Source: JAJXWB01 sp046349215 (lineage in GTDB: Bacteria > Pseudomonadota > Alphaproteobacteria > Rhizobiales > Beijerinckiaceae). From it: 64,000 nt of DNA. The DNA lies in NCBI GenBank assembly GCA_046349215.1, contig JAXMCV010000001.1:124001-188000 (forward strand), in the 5' to 3' direction. Position 1 is the stretch's first letter, and every line of letters starts with the position of its first letter. The notes under the pieces are model-generated. The model did no database searches. It was not told the origin of the DNA and worked only from the letters and a program-made list of their open reading frames with translations. Both the position numbers and the translations under genes were made by a program. Below are positions 8,203-16,365 of this stretch, piece after piece.

Positions 8203-8658
8203 ATGGACCCGACCGAAGCGCCCGGACATCTCGCGCGACGATTCCAGCAGATCGCCGTCGCTGTGTTCCATGCGGAGGTCGGCGCGGCCGGCTGCGACCT
8301 GACGCCCGTCCAATTTGCGGCGCTGACGAAGATCGCCGCAGAACCCGGCCTCGACCAGGCGACGCTGGCGGGCCTCATCGCCTACGACCGCACCACCATC
8401 GGCGGCGTCGTGGACCGGCTCGTCGAAAAGGGTTTCGTCGCCCGCGAAATCAGCGCCAAAGACAGGCGCGCGCGCGAATTGCGGATCACCAAAGCCGGAC
8501 GCGACATGCTGAAGCGCATCGCGCCGGCCGTGGAAGAGACGCAGCGCATCCTGCTCAGCGGCCTCAGCGAGAAGGAAGCCGCGCAATTCATGAAGCTGCT
8601 GAACAAGGCGATCGCCGCGCTGAACGATCTTTCGCGCGCGCCGCTGCGCGCGGCGTGA
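8203..8658 (+). CDS. mobR: MarR-family transcriptional regulator, probably controls mobA
   Basis: 151 residues from the ATG at 8203, which has AAGGAA eight bases upstream. Upstream in-frame candidates at 8152 (TTG) and 8170 fall in or right after the operator and lack an RBS. The central winged helix-turn-helix includes LTPVQFAALTKIA, the recognition-helix region TLAGLIAYDRTTIGGVVDRL and the wing RARELRITKAG, flanked by dimerisation helices. MarR proteins usually repress a divergent gene and release DNA on binding an aromatic ligand. Position and the palindrome point to mobA as target and 3-hydroxybenzoate as a plausible inducer; both are inferences. Confidence 0.85.
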   Translation: MDPTEAPGHLARRFQQIAVAVFHAEVGAAGCDLTPVQFAALTKIAAEPGLDQATLAGLIAYDRTTIGGVVDRLVEKGFVAREISAKDRRARELRITKAGRDMLKRIAPAVEETQRILLSGLSEKEAAQFMKLLNKAIAALNDLSRAPLRAA

Positions 8659-8668
8659 AAGATGTTTC

Positions 8669-8746
8669 TGTCATGCCCGCGAAAGCGGGCATCCAGTTCC
8701 CTTGCCCTGCGGAATTGACTGGATCCCCGCTTTCGCGGGGATGACA
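8669..8746. repeat. Intergenic palindromic repeat, TGTCATGCCCGCG family
   Basis: Starts TGTCATGCCCGCGAAAGCGG and ends with a near-complementary arm CCGCTTTCGCGGGGATGACA, with inner GGCATCCAGT/ACTGGATCC. Each arm also holds its own CCGC-GAAA-GCGG hairpin. It lies in the convergent gap between mobR and the PPOX gene. Confidence 0.75.
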
Positions 8747-8771
8747 TGCGGACGGTCCCTCGCGGCGACGC

Positions 8772-9392
8772 CTAATTGCTCCAGAGCCGCGTCGCGTAGC
8801 CCGTCGCGATGCGTTCGTCGATGGCGTCCGCCATCGCTTCGTCGCCGCCGACGCGCGGGGCAATGATCTTGCCGAATTTCACGCGGCCCGGCGCCGGCCA
8901 GCTTTCCGGCTCCCACAATTTCGAGCGCAGCATGGCGCGCGCGCAGTGGAAATAGCAGCGATCGACGCGAATGCGGATGGCGAGCAGCGCCGGGCGTTCC
9001 GGCGTGCCCAGCTTTTCGCGCAGATCGGAATCGTCGAGGATTTCCGCTGTCCCCGTGACCCGCAGGGTCTCGCCGGTGCGCGGCTTCAGGAAGATCATGC
9101 CGACCTTGCCGGTCGCGATGATGTTCTGCAGGCCGAAGGCGAGATTGTTGCCGGCGCGCTCGGGCATCAGCAGCGTGCGTTCGTCCTCGACATGCACGAA
9201 TCCCGGTTCGTCGCCCTTGGGCGAGGCTTCGACCGTCCCGTCGGCGCCGAGCGTCGAAAGCACGGCGAAGGCGCTCGTCCCAACGAAGTCGCGCGCCTGC
9301 TCGTCGAGATGATCCAGCACTTTCTTGATCGTCGTCGGACGCGGTTCGCCGAGCACGCGCCGCAGGGATTCGATGGAATCGATCTTCGCCAT
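8772..9392 (-). CDS. Pyridoxamine 5'-phosphate oxidase-family FMN-binding protein
   Basis: 206 residues with a GGGAGGG RBS. The split-barrel flavin fold typical of the PPOX family covers about residues 25-150, with segments TSAFAVLSTLGADGTVEASP and GNNLAFGLQNIIATGKVGMI. The overall pattern matches the MSMEG_1061-like subfamily of F420/FMN enzymes of unknown substrate. It lacks the features needed to call it PdxH. It follows queA by 24 bp on the same strand and may be cotranscribed, but no functional link to queuosine is evident. Confidence 0.75.
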   Translation of the reverse strand: MAKIDSIESLRRVLGEPRPTTIKKVLDHLDEQARDFVGTSAFAVLSTLGADGTVEASPKGDEPGFVHVEDERTLLMPERAGNNLAFGLQNIIATGKVGMIFLKPRTGETLRVTGTAEILDDSDLREKLGTPERPALLAIRIRVDRCYFHCARAMLRSKLWEPESWPAPGRVKFGKIIAPRVGGDEAMADAIDERIATGYATRLWSN

Positions 9393-9416
9393 GTCGCGCC
9401 CTCCCGATGCCGGAGA

Positions 9417-10484
9417 CTAGCGCAACAGCAGGCAGGCGTCGCCATAGGAGTAGAATCGGTAGTTCGAAGCTATGGCGTGGGCGTAGGCGGCGCGCATCCT
9501 CTCCAGCCCCGAGAAGGCCGAAACCAGCATGAACAGCGTCGAGCGCGGCAGATGGAAATTCGTCACCAGCGCATCCACCGCGCGAAAGCGGTAGCCCGGC
9601 GTGATGAAGATCGACGTGTCGCCGGAAAAGGGCTGCACCGCGCCGTCGTCCGTCGCCGCGCTTTCCAGAATGCGCAGAGCGGTCGTGCCGACGGCGAAGA
9701 CCCGCCCGCCCTTCGCCCGCGCCGCGTTCAGCGCCGCCGCCGTCTCGGCGCTCACGCTGCCCCATTCCGAATGCATGACATGGGCGTCCGTATCGTCGAC
9801 CTTCACGGGCAGGAAGGTGCCCGCCCCGACATGCAGCGTCACGCGATGCAGCGCGACTTCCCTCGCCTCGATCGCTTCCGTCAGCGCCGTCGTGAAATGC
9901 AGGCCGGCGGTGGGCGCAGCGACCGCGCCCGGCTCGCGCGCGAACATCGTCTGGTAGTCGGCGGAATCCTTTTCGTCGTCCGCCCGCCGCGCCGCGATAT
10001 AGGGCGGCAGCGGCATGTGCCCGAGCCTGCCGATCGCCTCGTCCAGCGCCGCGCCGTCGAGATGGAAGGACAGCAGCACTTCGCCTTCGTTGCGCTCGAC
10101 CACGTCGGCGTCGAGCGAGGCGAGCAGGCAGGCCATGCTCTCGGAGGCCTCGCCGAAACGGATGCGGTCGCCCGCGGCGAGGCGCTTTGCAGGTTTCGCC
10201 AGCGCGCGCCATTGGTGCGAATTCTCGCGGCGTATCAGCGTGACTTCCGTGCGCGCTAGATTTTCGCCGCGCGCGCGAATGCCTTCGAGCCGCGCCGGAA
10301 TGACGCGGGTGTCGTTGACGACAAGCGCGTCGCCCGGCCGCAGGAAATCCGGCAATTCACGGATGATCCGGTCTTCGAGCCCGTCCGGCCGCACGACGAG
10401 CATCCGCGCGCTGTCGCGCGGCTCGGCCGGTCGCAGCGCGATGCGCTCGGGCGGAAGCTCGAAGTCGAAGAGGTCTACGCGCAT
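9417..10484 (-). CDS. queA: S-adenosylmethionine:tRNA ribosyltransferase-isomerase
   Basis: Transfers the ribosyl group of AdoMet to preQ1-tRNA to make epoxyqueuosine. The ATG at 10484 gives the canonical MRVDLFDFELPPERIA start and 355 residues; a GTG four codons earlier is less likely. Family motifs include DALVVNDTRVIPARL, AAPTAGLHFT, LHVGAGTFLPV and GGRVFAVGTTALR. It lies downstream of vapBC and upstream of the PPOX gene on the same strand. In many alphaproteobacteria queA is next to tgt; here argG, mobA/R and the PPOX gene lie between. Confidence 0.95.
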   Translation of the reverse strand: MRVDLFDFELPPERIALRPAEPRDSARMLVVRPDGLEDRIIRELPDFLRPGDALVVNDTRVIPARLEGIRARGENLARTEVTLIRRENSHQWRALAKPAKRLAAGDRIRFGEASESMACLLASLDADVVERNEGEVLLSFHLDGAALDEAIGRLGHMPLPPYIAARRADDEKDSADYQTMFAREPGAVAAPTAGLHFTTALTEAIEAREVALHRVTLHVGAGTFLPVKVDDTDAHVMHSEWGSVSAETAAALNAARAKGGRVFAVGTTALRILESAATDDGAVQPFSGDTSIFITPGYRFRAVDALVTNFHLPRSTLFMLVSAFSGLERMRAAYAHAIASNYRFYSYGDACLLLR

Positions 10485-10536
10485 GGCGCGTCGCACATGA
10501 GAGAAACGCCGCGTCCCATCTCCAAGCTGATCCCGA

Positions 10537-10935
10537 TCACGGCTCTCTCAACCAGTTCTCGATCGCCAGGCCCGGTATATCGTGGAAGTCGGCGACATTG
10601 TCGGTGACGAACGTAGCGCGCGACGCGATCGCGTGAGCCGCGATCATCCTGTCGAAATCCCGTCCCTTGCTCCAGCCGCAGGCCGCGATGATCTGGCCAT
10701 AGGCGAGAGCCGCGGGCGCGTCGAACGGCAGAACCCGAACGGCGCGCAGCAAGGCATCCAGCCGCCTGGCGCGCGCCGCAAACAGGTCCGGGTTCTTGTA
10801 CAAGCCGCGTTGCATTTCTGCGAGGCTCAGCGAAGAGAGCATTGTCGCGCCCGCATGTTCGGTGAACTTCGCCAGGACCTGCGCGTCGCCGTCGCGCGCG
10901 TGGATCGCGATATTCGTGTCGATGAGATACGGCAT
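10537..10935 (-). CDS. vapC: VapC-type PIN-domain toxin
   Basis: 132 residues from the ATG at 10935, seven bases after the vapB stop; a TTG at 10965 would overlap vapB. PIN-domain acidic residues are in place: Asp in YLIDTNIA (residue 6), Glu in SLAEMQRG, Asp in RDFDRMIAAHA and Asp in FVTDNVADF. Such toxins are Mg-dependent RNases, often cleaving initiator tRNA or rRNA, and are neutralised by the partner antitoxin. The full acidic quartet suggests an intact enzyme. Confidence 0.9.
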   Translation of the reverse strand: MPYLIDTNIAIHARDGDAQVLAKFTEHAGATMLSSLSLAEMQRGLYKNPDLFAARARRLDALLRAVRVLPFDAPAALAYGQIIAACGWSKGRDFDRMIAAHAIASRATFVTDNVADFHDIPGLAIENWLREP

Positions 10936-10942
10936 GCCGATA

Positions 10943-11173
10943 TTATTCCCGTTCGGGAATTTCAATCGGCTCCCGCACTTCGGTTTCGCTCGGTCGCGGC
11001 AGGGTTCTCAGTTCCTCGATCGCGGCCTTGATGTCGCCCTTTGCGGGCCAGATCGTAATGACGTCGCCGGTCCGCGTGATCTGCAGGTCCTGCGTCATAT
11101 CGGCGTAAGCGATCTCGGCGGGGATGCGCACCGCCTGGCTGTTGCCCGACTTGAAAGCTTTCGTGATCGGCAT
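10943..11173 (-). CDS. vapB: VapB-type AbrB/SpoVT antitoxin
   Basis: 76 residues. The N-terminal swapped-hairpin AbrB fold includes KAFKSGNSQAVRIP, the standard VapB DNA-binding signature. The charged C-terminus (RTLPRPSETEVREPIEIPE) is the likely toxin-wrapping tail. It precedes vapC by seven bases, the usual antitoxin-first order. VapB normally represses its own promoter, which should lie in 11174-11281. Confidence 0.88.
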   Translation of the reverse strand: MPITKAFKSGNSQAVRIPAEIAYADMTQDLQITRTGDVITIWPAKGDIKAAIEELRTLPRPSETEVREPIEIPERE

Positions 11174-11281
11174 CGCCCTACCCGCGCCCGTCGTTCAGCG
11201 CTGAAAATAGGCGGAATTCTAAAAATGTCAATACATGTATATACGCCCTCTCCCCGCGTAGGGGAGAGGGAATTCGCGACT

Positions 11282-11737
11282 TCAGTTCATCTTGGCCGAA
11301 ACGATCTTGTCGGGATCGCGCACGGGTTCGCCACGCTTGATCTTGTCGACGTTCTCCATGCCCGACACGACCTCGCCCCACACCGTGTATTGACGGTCGA
11401 GAAAGCTCGCGTCGTCGAAGCAGATGAAGAACTGGCTGTTGGCGGAATCGGGGCTGGCGGCGCGCGCCATCGAGCACGTGCCGCGCTTGTGCGGGGCCGC
11501 GTTGAACTCCTGCTTGAGGTTCGGATATTTCGAGCCGCCGGTGCCGGTGCCGTGCGGGCAGCCGGTCTGCGCCATGAAGCCGTCGATCACGCGGTGGAAG
11601 ACGATGCCGTCGTAGAAGCCTTCGCCGACCAGCTTCTTGATATGCGCGACATGGTTCGGCGCGAGATCCGGGCGCATGCGGATGACCACCGGGCCCTTCG
11701 TCGTCTCGAGCGTGAGCGTATTGCCTTCGTCCGCCAT
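11282..11737 (-). CDS. ppiB: Cytoplasmic cyclophilin peptidyl-prolyl isomerase
   Basis: 151 residues from the ATG at 11737, which has AGGAGGT upstream. No signal peptide. The cyclophilin core is complete: GFYDGIVFHRVIDGFMAQTG with the catalytic Arg, the NSQFFICF segment and YTVWGEVVSGMENVDKI. It catalyses cis-trans isomerisation of Xaa-Pro bonds in the cytosol. It is one of two cyclophilins in this cluster, with ppiA two genes upstream. Confidence 0.93.
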   Translation of the reverse strand: MADEGNTLTLETTKGPVVIRMRPDLAPNHVAHIKKLVGEGFYDGIVFHRVIDGFMAQTGCPHGTGTGGSKYPNLKQEFNAAPHKRGTCSMARAASPDSANSQFFICFDDASFLDRQYTVWGEVVSGMENVDKIKRGEPVRDPDKIVSAKMN

Positions 11738-11775
11738 GGGACCTCCTGTTTTCGAGCGTTTCGCCTGATTTTGCT

Positions 11776-12366
11776 TCAGCTTCGCGCGGGAAGGACAAAG
11801 CGGATGGCGAACGGACGCCCCGCTATAGACTTCCCCAGCGCCGGGGTAAACCGCAAGGGCGCGCAGCCTTCCAGCGCCCTCAGGAGCGAGGCGCGCAGCG
11901 CGTCGCCGGCCGCCTTGTCCGGCGCTTTCACATAGGTGATTTTCGCGCCGATCGGCTGCGCCATCCTCGAGAAGGCGACACGCAGCGTGATCTCCCGGGC
12001 CGGCCCCGCCGGCGGCGACCAGCAGGCGAGGATGGCGTCGGCCACCTGCGTCGGGCGCGACAATGGTTCGTCGGGCGACGGCGCCGCTGCGCCGGTCGTC
12101 CGCGTCATCGTGAAGCCGCGGCCGGCGATCGCGGGCATGCAGGTGTTCGTCGCGTAGGGGACCTCGGCATTGTAGCCGCCGAGGCAATGCCGGTCGGCGT
12201 CCATGTCCGTGCGCACCGGACCCATCGGATGCGTCTGCAGATATTCGTTGGGCGGGCCGACCTGATAAGCGTTCTGCGCCAGGCCAGCGCCGGGCCACAG
12301 CACGCCCGGCAGCAACGCCGTCGCGATGACGGGCGAGGCGCGCAACAAGACGCGCGCCCCTGCCAT
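11776..12366 (-). CDS. Small secreted protein of unknown function
   Basis: 196 residues from the ATG at 12366; a GTG at 12372 overlapping the ppiA stop (GTGA) is also possible. A signal peptide (VIATALLPGVLWPGAGLAQ) is followed by a periplasmic domain of about 165 residues with three to four cysteines (RHCLGG, NTCMP, LACWSP, EGCAP), which could form disulfides. No family is recognised. It is sandwiched between ppiA and ppiB with almost no spacing, so probably cotranscribed and possibly part of envelope folding or a substrate of it. Confidence 0.7.
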   Translation of the reverse strand: MAGARVLLRASPVIATALLPGVLWPGAGLAQNAYQVGPPNEYLQTHPMGPVRTDMDADRHCLGGYNAEVPYATNTCMPAIAGRGFTMTRTTGAAAPSPDEPLSRPTQVADAILACWSPPAGPAREITLRVAFSRMAQPIGAKITYVKAPDKAAGDALRASLLRALEGCAPLRFTPALGKSIAGRPFAIRFVLPARS

Positions 12367-12368
12367 CG

Positions 12369-12905
12369 TCACTTCGGATCGGTGGCGAGGCGCATCTTGG
12401 TGATCTTGTCGGGATTTACGACAGGCTCGCCGCGCTTGATCTTGTCGACATTCTCCATGCCCGACTTCACCTGGCCGACGACCGTATACTTGCCGTCCAG
12501 GAATCCCGCGTCGCCGAAGACGATGAAGAATTGCGAATTGGCCGAATTCGGGCTGCTCGAGCGCGCCATGCCTACCGTGCCGCGACCGAAATGCTGGCTG
12601 GAGAATTCAGCGGGAATGTTCGGCAGTTTCGAGCCGCCCGTGCCGGTGCCCGTCGGATCGCCGGTCTGCGCCATGAAGCCGTCGATCACGCGGTGGAAGA
12701 CGATGCCGTCGTAGAATTTTTCCTTCACCAGCGCCTTGATCTGCGCGGCGTGCTTGGGCGCGATGTCCGGGAAGAGTTCGATCACGACGCGGCCCTTGGT
12801 CGTGTCCATGATGATCGTGTCGGCGTCGCCAGCGGCGTTGACGCCGGAAGCCGCCAGCATCAGCGCCGGCGCGGCGGCGAGGAGAAAACGTCTGTCGAGG
12901 CGCAT
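12369..12905 (-). CDS. ppiA: Periplasmic cyclophilin peptidyl-prolyl isomerase
   Basis: 178 residues. A signal peptide (RRFLLAAAPALMLAASGVNA) directs it to the periplasm. The catalytic segment KFYDGIVFHRVIDGFMAQTG and the NSQFFIVF and YTVVGQVKSGMENVDKI motifs are intact. It is strongly similar to ppiB in this cluster, consistent with an old duplication in which one copy gained export. It follows coaD by 20 bp and abuts the next gene. Confidence 0.93.
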   Translation of the reverse strand: MRLDRRFLLAAAPALMLAASGVNAAGDADTIIMDTTKGRVVIELFPDIAPKHAAQIKALVKEKFYDGIVFHRVIDGFMAQTGDPTGTGTGGSKLPNIPAEFSSQHFGRGTVGMARSSSPNSANSQFFIVFGDAGFLDGKYTVVGQVKSGMENVDKIKRGEPVVNPDKITKMRLATDPK

Positions 12906-12925
12906 GTCTGTCCTTTCGCGTGAAT

Positions 12926-13435
12926 TCACTTGTTCTTCGCCCGTTCCGCCATGCGCTTCTTCAGCGCGGCGGCCACGACCTTGGGAACGAAGGGCCGGAT
13001 GTCGCCGCCCATGGCGGCGATCTGGCGCACCAGCGTGGCGGTGATGTGGCGCACGCCCGGCGTGGCGGCGAAGAAGACCGTGCGGACCTCCGGCGCCATC
13101 ACGCCGTTCATGCCGGCCATCTGCATTTCGTAATCGAGGTCTGTCCCGTCGCGCAGGCCGCGGATCATCATGCCGGCCTTGTGCTCGCGGGCCGCCTCGA
13201 CGGCGAGGCCGGCGAAGGTCGCAACGGCAAGCTCGCATTTCTCGGCCTTCAGCATGTCGCCGCAGGCGGCGCGGATCAGGTCGGCGCGCTCGTCCGCCGA
13301 AAACACCGGGGTCTTGCCGGGATGCACGCCGATGCCGACGACGATGCGGTCGCAGACGGCGGCCGCCTGCCGGATCACGTCGACATGGCCGTTGGTAAGG
13401 GGATCGAAGGAGCCGGTGTAGAGGGCGATGCACAT
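12926..13435 (-). CDS. coaD: Phosphopantetheine adenylyltransferase
   Basis: 169 residues, the usual length. Catalyses the penultimate step of coenzyme A synthesis, 4'-phosphopantetheine plus ATP to dephospho-CoA. The nucleotidyltransferase signature TGSFDPLTNGH (residues 7-17) carries the T-x-G-H motif; MIRGLRDGTDLDYE is the second family motif. It lies between gyrA and ppiA, a conserved alphaproteobacterial order. Confidence 0.96.
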   Translation of the reverse strand: MCIALYTGSFDPLTNGHVDVIRQAAAVCDRIVVGIGVHPGKTPVFSADERADLIRAACGDMLKAEKCELAVATFAGLAVEAAREHKAGMMIRGLRDGTDLDYEMQMAGMNGVMAPEVRTVFFAATPGVRHITATLVRQIAAMGGDIRPFVPKVVAAALKKRMAERAKNK

Positions 13436-13492
13436 CTGTCTTTCTTTCGCGAACCGCAGCGATCTAGGCGCAGCAGGACGAAGATGGCAAGG

Positions 13493-16243
13493 TCACTCCT
13501 CGCCGCCGTCTACGTTCTCGCCCTCTTCCTCTTCGGCCGCGACGCGTTCGACCGAGACGACCTTCTCGTCGTCGGCGGTGTTGAACACCGTCACGCCCTG
13601 GGCGCTGCGGCCGGTCGTGCGGATGCCGTCGACCGGGCAGCGGATGAGCTGGCCGCCGTCCGTCACAAGCATGATCTGGTCGGAATCCTCGACCGGGAAC
13701 GACGCGACGATCGGGCCGTTGCGCTCGTTGACCGTCATCGCGACGATGCCCTTGCCGCCGCGACCGGTAATTCTGTACTCGAACGAGGACGTGCGCTTGC
13801 CGTAGCCGTTCACCGAAACGGTGAGGATGTGCTGTTCGGCGACCGACATCTCGACATAGCGTTCCTGCGCGAGCTGTTCCCCGTTGACGCCGGCGCCGCT
13901 CGTCTCCTCGACGCCTTCCGTTTCCGTCTCGACGCCGTTCTCGCCGGCCGCCTCGCCGGCGATGGCGCGACGCATCTTGAGATAGGCGGCGCGTTCGTCG
14001 GGGGTCGCCTCGAAATGGCGCAGGATCGACAGCGAGATGACGCGGTCTTCCTTCTCCAGCGAAATGCCGCGCACGCCCATCGAGTCGCGGCCCTTGAAGA
14101 CGCGCACTTCCGGCACGGCGAAGCGGATGCACTGGCCCTGCGCCGTCGTCAGAAGGACGTCGTCGCCTTCGGTGCAGATCGCCACGTCGACGATCGCTTC
14201 GCCCTCGTCCAGCTTCATGGCGATCTTGCCGGCGCGGTTCACCTGCGTGAAATCGGAAAGCTTGTTGCGCCTCACCGTGCCGCCCGTCGTGGCGAAGAAC
14301 ACGTCGAGCGTGCCCCAGCTCTCCTCGTCTTCCGGCAAAGGCATGATCGTCGTGATGCGCTCGTCGGCTTCCAGCGGCAGGATGTTGCGCAGGAATTTCC
14401 CTGTCGCCTGCGGCGCAGCCAGCGGCAGCCGCCACACCTTCTCCTTGTAGACCTGGCCGCGCGAGGAGAAGAACAGCACGGGCGTATGCGTCGAGGCCAC
14501 GAACAGCCGCGCGACGAAATCCTCCTCGCGGGTCTGCATGCCCGAACGGCCCTTGCCGCCGCGACGCTGCGCCCGGTAGGTCGAGAGCGGCACGCGCTTG
14601 ATGTAGCCGGCATGCGAAACGGTGACGACCATGTCCTCGCGCTGGATGAGGTCCTCGTCCTCCATGTCGCCGGCGGCGTCCAGGATGATTGTGCGGCGCG
14701 GCGTGGCGTGCGCCTCGCGCACCTCGATCAGTTCCGACTTGACGATTCCGAACAGCTTTTCGCGCGAACGCAGCGTCTCGAGGTAATCGGCGATCTCGGC
14801 GGCGAGCTTGTTCAGCGCCTCGGCGATCTCGTCGCGGCCGAGCGCGGTCAGGCGCTGCAGGCGCAGGTCGAGAATGGCGCGGGCCTGCGCTTCCGACAGG
14901 TGGATATTGCCGTCGGCGTCGAGGTTGTGGCGCGGATCGGCGATCAGCGCCACCAGCGGCGCCATGTCGCGCGCCGGCCAGGCGCGCTCCATCAGGGCTT
15001 CGCGCGCAGCGCTGGCGTCCGGCGACGTGCGGATCAGGCGGATCACCTCGTCGATATTGGCGACCGCGATCGCAAGGCCCACCTGCAGATGCGCATTGTC
15101 GCGCGCCTTGTTGAGGCGATGCTTGGTCCGCCGTGTAACGACGTCCTCGCGGAAGTCGATGAAGGCGCGCAGCACGTCCTTCAGGTTGAGCATTTCCGGC
15201 TTGCCGCCGTTCAGCGCGATCATGTTGACGCCGAATGACGATTGCATCGCCGTGAAGCGGTAGAGCTGGTTCAGCACGACGTCTGGAACCGCGTCGCGCT
15301 TCAGTTCGATGACGATGCGCATGCCGTCGCGGTCGGACTCGTCTCGCAGGTCGGAAATGCCCTCGACCTTCTTCTCGCGCACGAGTTCGGCGATGCGCTC
15401 GACCAGCGTCGCCTTGTTCACCTGATAGGGAATCTCGCTGACGATCAGCGCGGAACGGCCGGCGCGGGTCTCCTCGACGTCCACCTTCGCGCGGATCATC
15501 ACCGAGCCGCGGCCGGTGAGATAGGCCGAATGCACGCCGGAGCGGCCGACGATCGAACCGCCCGTCGGGAAATCCGGCCCCGGCACGATCTCGATCAGGT
15601 CGGCGATGCTCATGTCGGGCCGGTCGATCATGGCGATCGTCGCGTCGATCACCTCGCCCAGATTGTGCGGGGGAATGTTCGTCGCCATGCCGACCGCGAT
15701 GCCGCCCGCGCCATTGACCAGGAGGTTGGGCAGGCGCGCCGGCAGCACGACCGGCTCGTGCTCCTTGCCGTCGTAGTTCGGCTGGAAATCGACCGTGCCC
15801 TCGTCGATGTCGTCCAGCAGCGCCAGCGCGGGACGGGCGAGCCGCGATTCCGTGTAGCGCATCGCCGCCGGCGGATCGCCGTCGACCGAGCCGAAATTGC
15901 CCTGCCCGTCGATCAGCGGCAGGCGCATCGAGAAGGGCTGCGCCATGCGCACGAGCGCGTCGTAGATCGCGGCGTCGCCGTGCGGATGATACTTGCCCAT
16001 CACGTCGCCGACGATGCGCGCCGACTTGACATAGGACTTGTCGGGCGTGTGGCCGTTCTCGTGCATCGAGAACAGGATGCGCCGATGGACCGGCTTCAGG
16101 CCGTCGCGCACGTCGGGCAGAGCGCGCGAGACGATCACGCTCATGGCGTAATCGAGATACGAGCGCTTCATCTCGTCGACGATGGAAACCGGCCTGATGT
16201 CGGAGGGCTGGCCGGGCGGCGGCGTGTCGTTTTCGTCTGCCAA
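13493..16243 (-). CDS. gyrA: DNA gyrase subunit A
   Basis: 916 residues from a TTG at 16243; the next in-frame ATG would remove conserved sequence. Breakage-reunion domain with active-site Tyr at about 130 (AMRYTESRLA) and the C-terminal beta-pinwheel with the GyrA box QRRGGKG. The quinolone-determining region reads HPHGDAAIYDAL, so the position of E. coli Ser83 is Ala (about residue 91) while Asp87 is kept. The C-terminal domain carries an acidic, low-complexity insertion (around EAAGENGVETETEG) as seen in alphaproteobacterial GyrA. It introduces negative supercoils with GyrB, which is not in this window. Confidence 0.97.
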   Translation of the reverse strand: MADENDTPPPGQPSDIRPVSIVDEMKRSYLDYAMSVIVSRALPDVRDGLKPVHRRILFSMHENGHTPDKSYVKSARIVGDVMGKYHPHGDAAIYDALVRMAQPFSMRLPLIDGQGNFGSVDGDPPAAMRYTESRLARPALALLDDIDEGTVDFQPNYDGKEHEPVVLPARLPNLLVNGAGGIAVGMATNIPPHNLGEVIDATIAMIDRPDMSIADLIEIVPGPDFPTGGSIVGRSGVHSAYLTGRGSVMIRAKVDVEETRAGRSALIVSEIPYQVNKATLVERIAELVREKKVEGISDLRDESDRDGMRIVIELKRDAVPDVVLNQLYRFTAMQSSFGVNMIALNGGKPEMLNLKDVLRAFIDFREDVVTRRTKHRLNKARDNAHLQVGLAIAVANIDEVIRLIRTSPDASAAREALMERAWPARDMAPLVALIADPRHNLDADGNIHLSEAQARAILDLRLQRLTALGRDEIAEALNKLAAEIADYLETLRSREKLFGIVKSELIEVREAHATPRRTIILDAAGDMEDEDLIQREDMVVTVSHAGYIKRVPLSTYRAQRRGGKGRSGMQTREEDFVARLFVASTHTPVLFFSSRGQVYKEKVWRLPLAAPQATGKFLRNILPLEADERITTIMPLPEDEESWGTLDVFFATTGGTVRRNKLSDFTQVNRAGKIAMKLDEGEAIVDVAICTEGDDVLLTTAQGQCIRFAVPEVRVFKGRDSMGVRGISLEKEDRVISLSILRHFEATPDERAAYLKMRRAIAGEAAGENGVETETEGVEETSGAGVNGEQLAQERYVEMSVAEQHILTVSVNGYGKRTSSFEYRITGRGGKGIVAMTVNERNGPIVASFPVEDSDQIMLVTDGGQLIRCPVDGIRTTGRSAQGVTVFNTADDEKVVSVERVAAEEEEGENVDGGEE

Positions 16244-16277
16244 GATGGAACCTGGAATGAGCCCGGCGGGAGCGGGC

Positions 16278-16307
16278 GGAATCGGATGGGAGACCCTATC
16301 CGATTCC
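16278..16307 (-). promoter_or_regulatory. Hairpin in the gyrA 5' region
   Basis: GGAATCGGAT and ATCCGATTCC form a perfect 10-bp inverted repeat, extended by GGG/CCC around an AGA loop with one bulge. It sits 35-65 bp upstream of the gyrA TTG start. No T-run follows on the minus strand, so it is not a standard terminator for the gene upstream. It could be a leader hairpin affecting gyrA expression. Confidence 0.4.
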
Positions 16308-16365
16308 CGGCCGCGGCGCGAATTTCGGACCGCGTCCGGGCGCCCGGAACGGCCTTTTAAATCCG

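Noticed and set aside
13493..16243. Large plus-strand ORFs opposite gyrA and similar shadows opposite rne, mrcA and others
   Set aside because: They are Arg/His/Asp-rich reverse-frame translations without RBS or known motifs, mirrored by clear genes.
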